Positions 5,850-6,447 of a stretch of DNA of 6,447 nt are shown in pieces. The translations under genes and the position numbers were made by a program. The notes beneath the pieces were generated by a model, which had not been told where the DNA came from, did no database searches, and saw only the letters and a list, made by a program, of their open reading frames with translations. The first letter of the stretch is position 1. The number at the start of each line of letters is the position of its first letter. Source of the DNA: Chloroflexota bacterium (GTDB lineage: Bacteria; Chloroflexota; Limnocylindria; Limnocylindrales; CSP1-4); assembly GCA_029858845.1 (NCBI GenBank), contig JAOUEG010000103.1, forward strand, positions 1 to 6,447. The letters run 5' to 3'.

Positions 5850-6275
5850 TCATGGTCGGATCCTAGGCGGCAGTGGACCGGCCGTCGGCGGCGGCACGGG
5901 AGCGGGTGGGTTGCGCATCGGTTGCGGTGGCGGCTCGACGACACCGCCGGCACTCGCCCCGGCCGATCTCGCAAGCGCTCTCGCGGGCGCTCTCGCGACG
6001 GTTTCCGCGATGGCCGTGGTGGGCCGCCCGGCGTCGGTCACGATCGGCTCCACGACCCACACGGCCGCGGGGAGGTCGTCCTGGCCGAGGAGGCGAGTGG
6101 CAAGTCCCGAGCCGACGGCCCGCTGGTCCTCCAGCAGGTTCCGCAGCTCCAGGTTGCGGTCGGTGCCGTCCGGTCGGTCACGCAGGATCGTGGACAGCCA
6201 CGTGGCCGTGACGCTGGTCGTGTCGAGGGCGATGATGTGGCGGCCGCTCGGATCGGGAGAGGTAGGCCCGACCAC
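5850..6275 (-). CDS. gltB: C-terminal tail of glutamate synthase large subunit, shifted frame
   Basis: This frame continues the GltB protein after a frameshift near 6255-6258. From DPSGRHIIALDTTSV to VWVVEPIVTD it follows the end of E. coli GltB in order and length: a DxSG turn after the GXGXG domain, a helical LELRNLLEDQ segment (compare EHLRGLITEH), a VGSGLATRLL segment (compare TGSQRGEEIL), and WVVEP (compare ALVKP). The GTG at 6275 lies inside the part that is GltB only in the other frame, so this is unlikely to be a separate gene. After WVVEPI there are about 60 Ala/Pro-rich residues, including a 12-bp tandem repeat, which are probably disordered. The TGA at 5850-5852 overlaps ATG 5851-5853 as ATGA. 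Homology of the first part is good; whether the last 60 residues are real is uncertain. Confidence 0.68.
   Translation of the reverse strand: MVGPTSPDPSGRHIIALDTTSVTATWLSTILRDRPDGTDRNLELRNLLEDQRAVGSGLATRLLGQDDLPAAVWVVEPIVTDAGRPTTAIAETVARAPARALARSAGASAGGVVEPPPQPMRNPPAPVPPPTAGPLPPRIRP
5975..5998. repeat. 12-bp tandem repeat in gltB tail
   Basis: GCGCTCTCGCG at 5975-5985 is repeated at 5987-5997, giving a 12-bp period; the 12 bp before it (5963-5974) are a degenerate third unit. On the minus strand in the tail frame it encodes successive ARAP, ARAL and ARSA units. The period is a multiple of three, which fits in-frame expansion of a low-complexity protein tail. Confidence 0.6.
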
Positions 6276-6447
6276 CGGTCATCCCCGCGCCGAAGTTCGC
6301 CCCGACGGGACCCAGCACGACGACCGTGCCGCCCGTCATGTACTCGCAGCCGTGCGGCCCGATGCCCTCGACGATCGCGTCCGCTCCCGAGTTGCGGACG
6401 GCAAAGCGCATCCCGGCCCGGCCGACGAGGTGCAGCCTGCCGCCGGT
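6178..6447 (-). CDS. gltB: Glutamate synthase large subunit, GXGXG domain (partial, frameshifted)
   Basis: Fragment of the large subunit of glutamate synthase (GOGAT), which makes two glutamates from glutamine and 2-oxoglutarate, with electrons supplied by the small subunit or ferredoxin. The frame is open to the right edge and reads TGGRLHLVGRAGMRFAVRNS, then GADAIVEGIGPHGCEYMTGG, then TVVVLGPVGANFGAGMTGGRAYL. This is the right-handed beta-helix (GXGXG) domain near the end of GltB and is nearly identical in pattern to E. coli (VRNSGAEAVVEGIG, HGCEYMTGGTVVVLG, NFGAGMTGG). After RAYL (about 6259) the frame turns into an Arg/His-rich run ending at a TGA at 6178, while homology moves to the +1 frame. 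The coding part is therefore about 6259-6447, and the remaining 80 bp of this frame are shadow. The upstream amidotransferase and FMN-binding domains lie outside the window. An error, a true pseudogene and programmed shifting are all possible. Confidence 0.85.
   Translation of the reverse strand, partial: TGGRLHLVGRAGMRFAVRNSGADAIVEGIGPHGCEYMTGGTVVVLGPVGANFGAGMTGGRAYLSRSERPPHHRPRHDQRHGHVAVHDPA
6253..6260 (-). other. Frameshift site inside gltB
   Basis: On the minus strand the sequence TACCTCTCCCGATCCGAG gives YLSRSE in the upstream frame. Removing one C from TCCC would give YLSDPSGR, restoring the conserved turn after the GXGXG domain. The short C run makes a one-base indel plausible. Confidence 0.7.

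Noticed and set aside
5761..5853. Alternative start at ATG 5853 for the 73-aa protein, overlapping the gltB stop as ATGA
   Set aside because: The added 31 residues carry no motif, and the ATG at 5760 has a much better Shine-Dalgarno at ideal spacing. Coupling through ATGA remains possible but is less well supported.
1..6447. CRISPR array, tRNA, insertion sequence, toxin-antitoxin or defence genes
   Set aside because: I looked on both strands and saw no regularly spaced repeats beyond the short ones listed, no cloverleaf-like segment, no transposase-like protein and no defence-type domain.

Overview
This is a very GC-rich bacterial window with dense gene packing on both strands. Codon third positions are mostly G or C, which leaves long antisense frames open. 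The style of the proteins, especially a compact methyltransferase opening MDHADHVALI, fits an uncultivated soil or freshwater Chloroflexota lineage. That taxonomic guess is inference from protein style only.

Layout from left to right: (1) 1-573, minus strand, a class I SAM-dependent methyltransferase with a GTG start, cut by the left edge. (2) 586-3378, minus strand, a complete phosphoenolpyruvate carboxylase (Ppc, 930 aa) with all signature motifs and the residues used for aspartate feedback in E. coli. The methyltransferase follows it in the same frame after one TAG and four codons. (3) 3379-3461, a short divergent promoter region with a perfect 12-bp direct repeat plus a third, partial copy. 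(4) 3462-4751, plus strand, a soluble GAF-HisKA-HATPase sensor kinase. (5) 4776-5489, plus strand, its OmpR-type response regulator. (6) 5490-5538, a convergent gap filled by an interrupted GC hairpin, the likely shared terminator. (7) 5539-5760, minus strand, a 73-aa cysteine-rich probable metal-binding protein with a strong Shine-Dalgarno. (8) 5850-6447, minus strand, the C-terminal end of the glutamate synthase large subunit (GltB), split by a one-base frameshift near 6255-6258 and cut by the right edge.

Ppc makes oxaloacetate for the TCA cycle and the aspartate family. GltB turns 2-oxoglutarate and glutamine into glutamate. The two-component system between them shares its promoter region with ppc, so control of the carbon/nitrogen branch point is an attractive idea, but nothing in the sequence proves it. 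I see no tRNA, rRNA, CRISPR array, insertion sequence or phage gene, and no clear new multi-gene system. The best leads are the divergent operator-like repeat, the small cysteine protein, and the gltB frameshift with its repeat-bearing Ala/Pro-rich tail.
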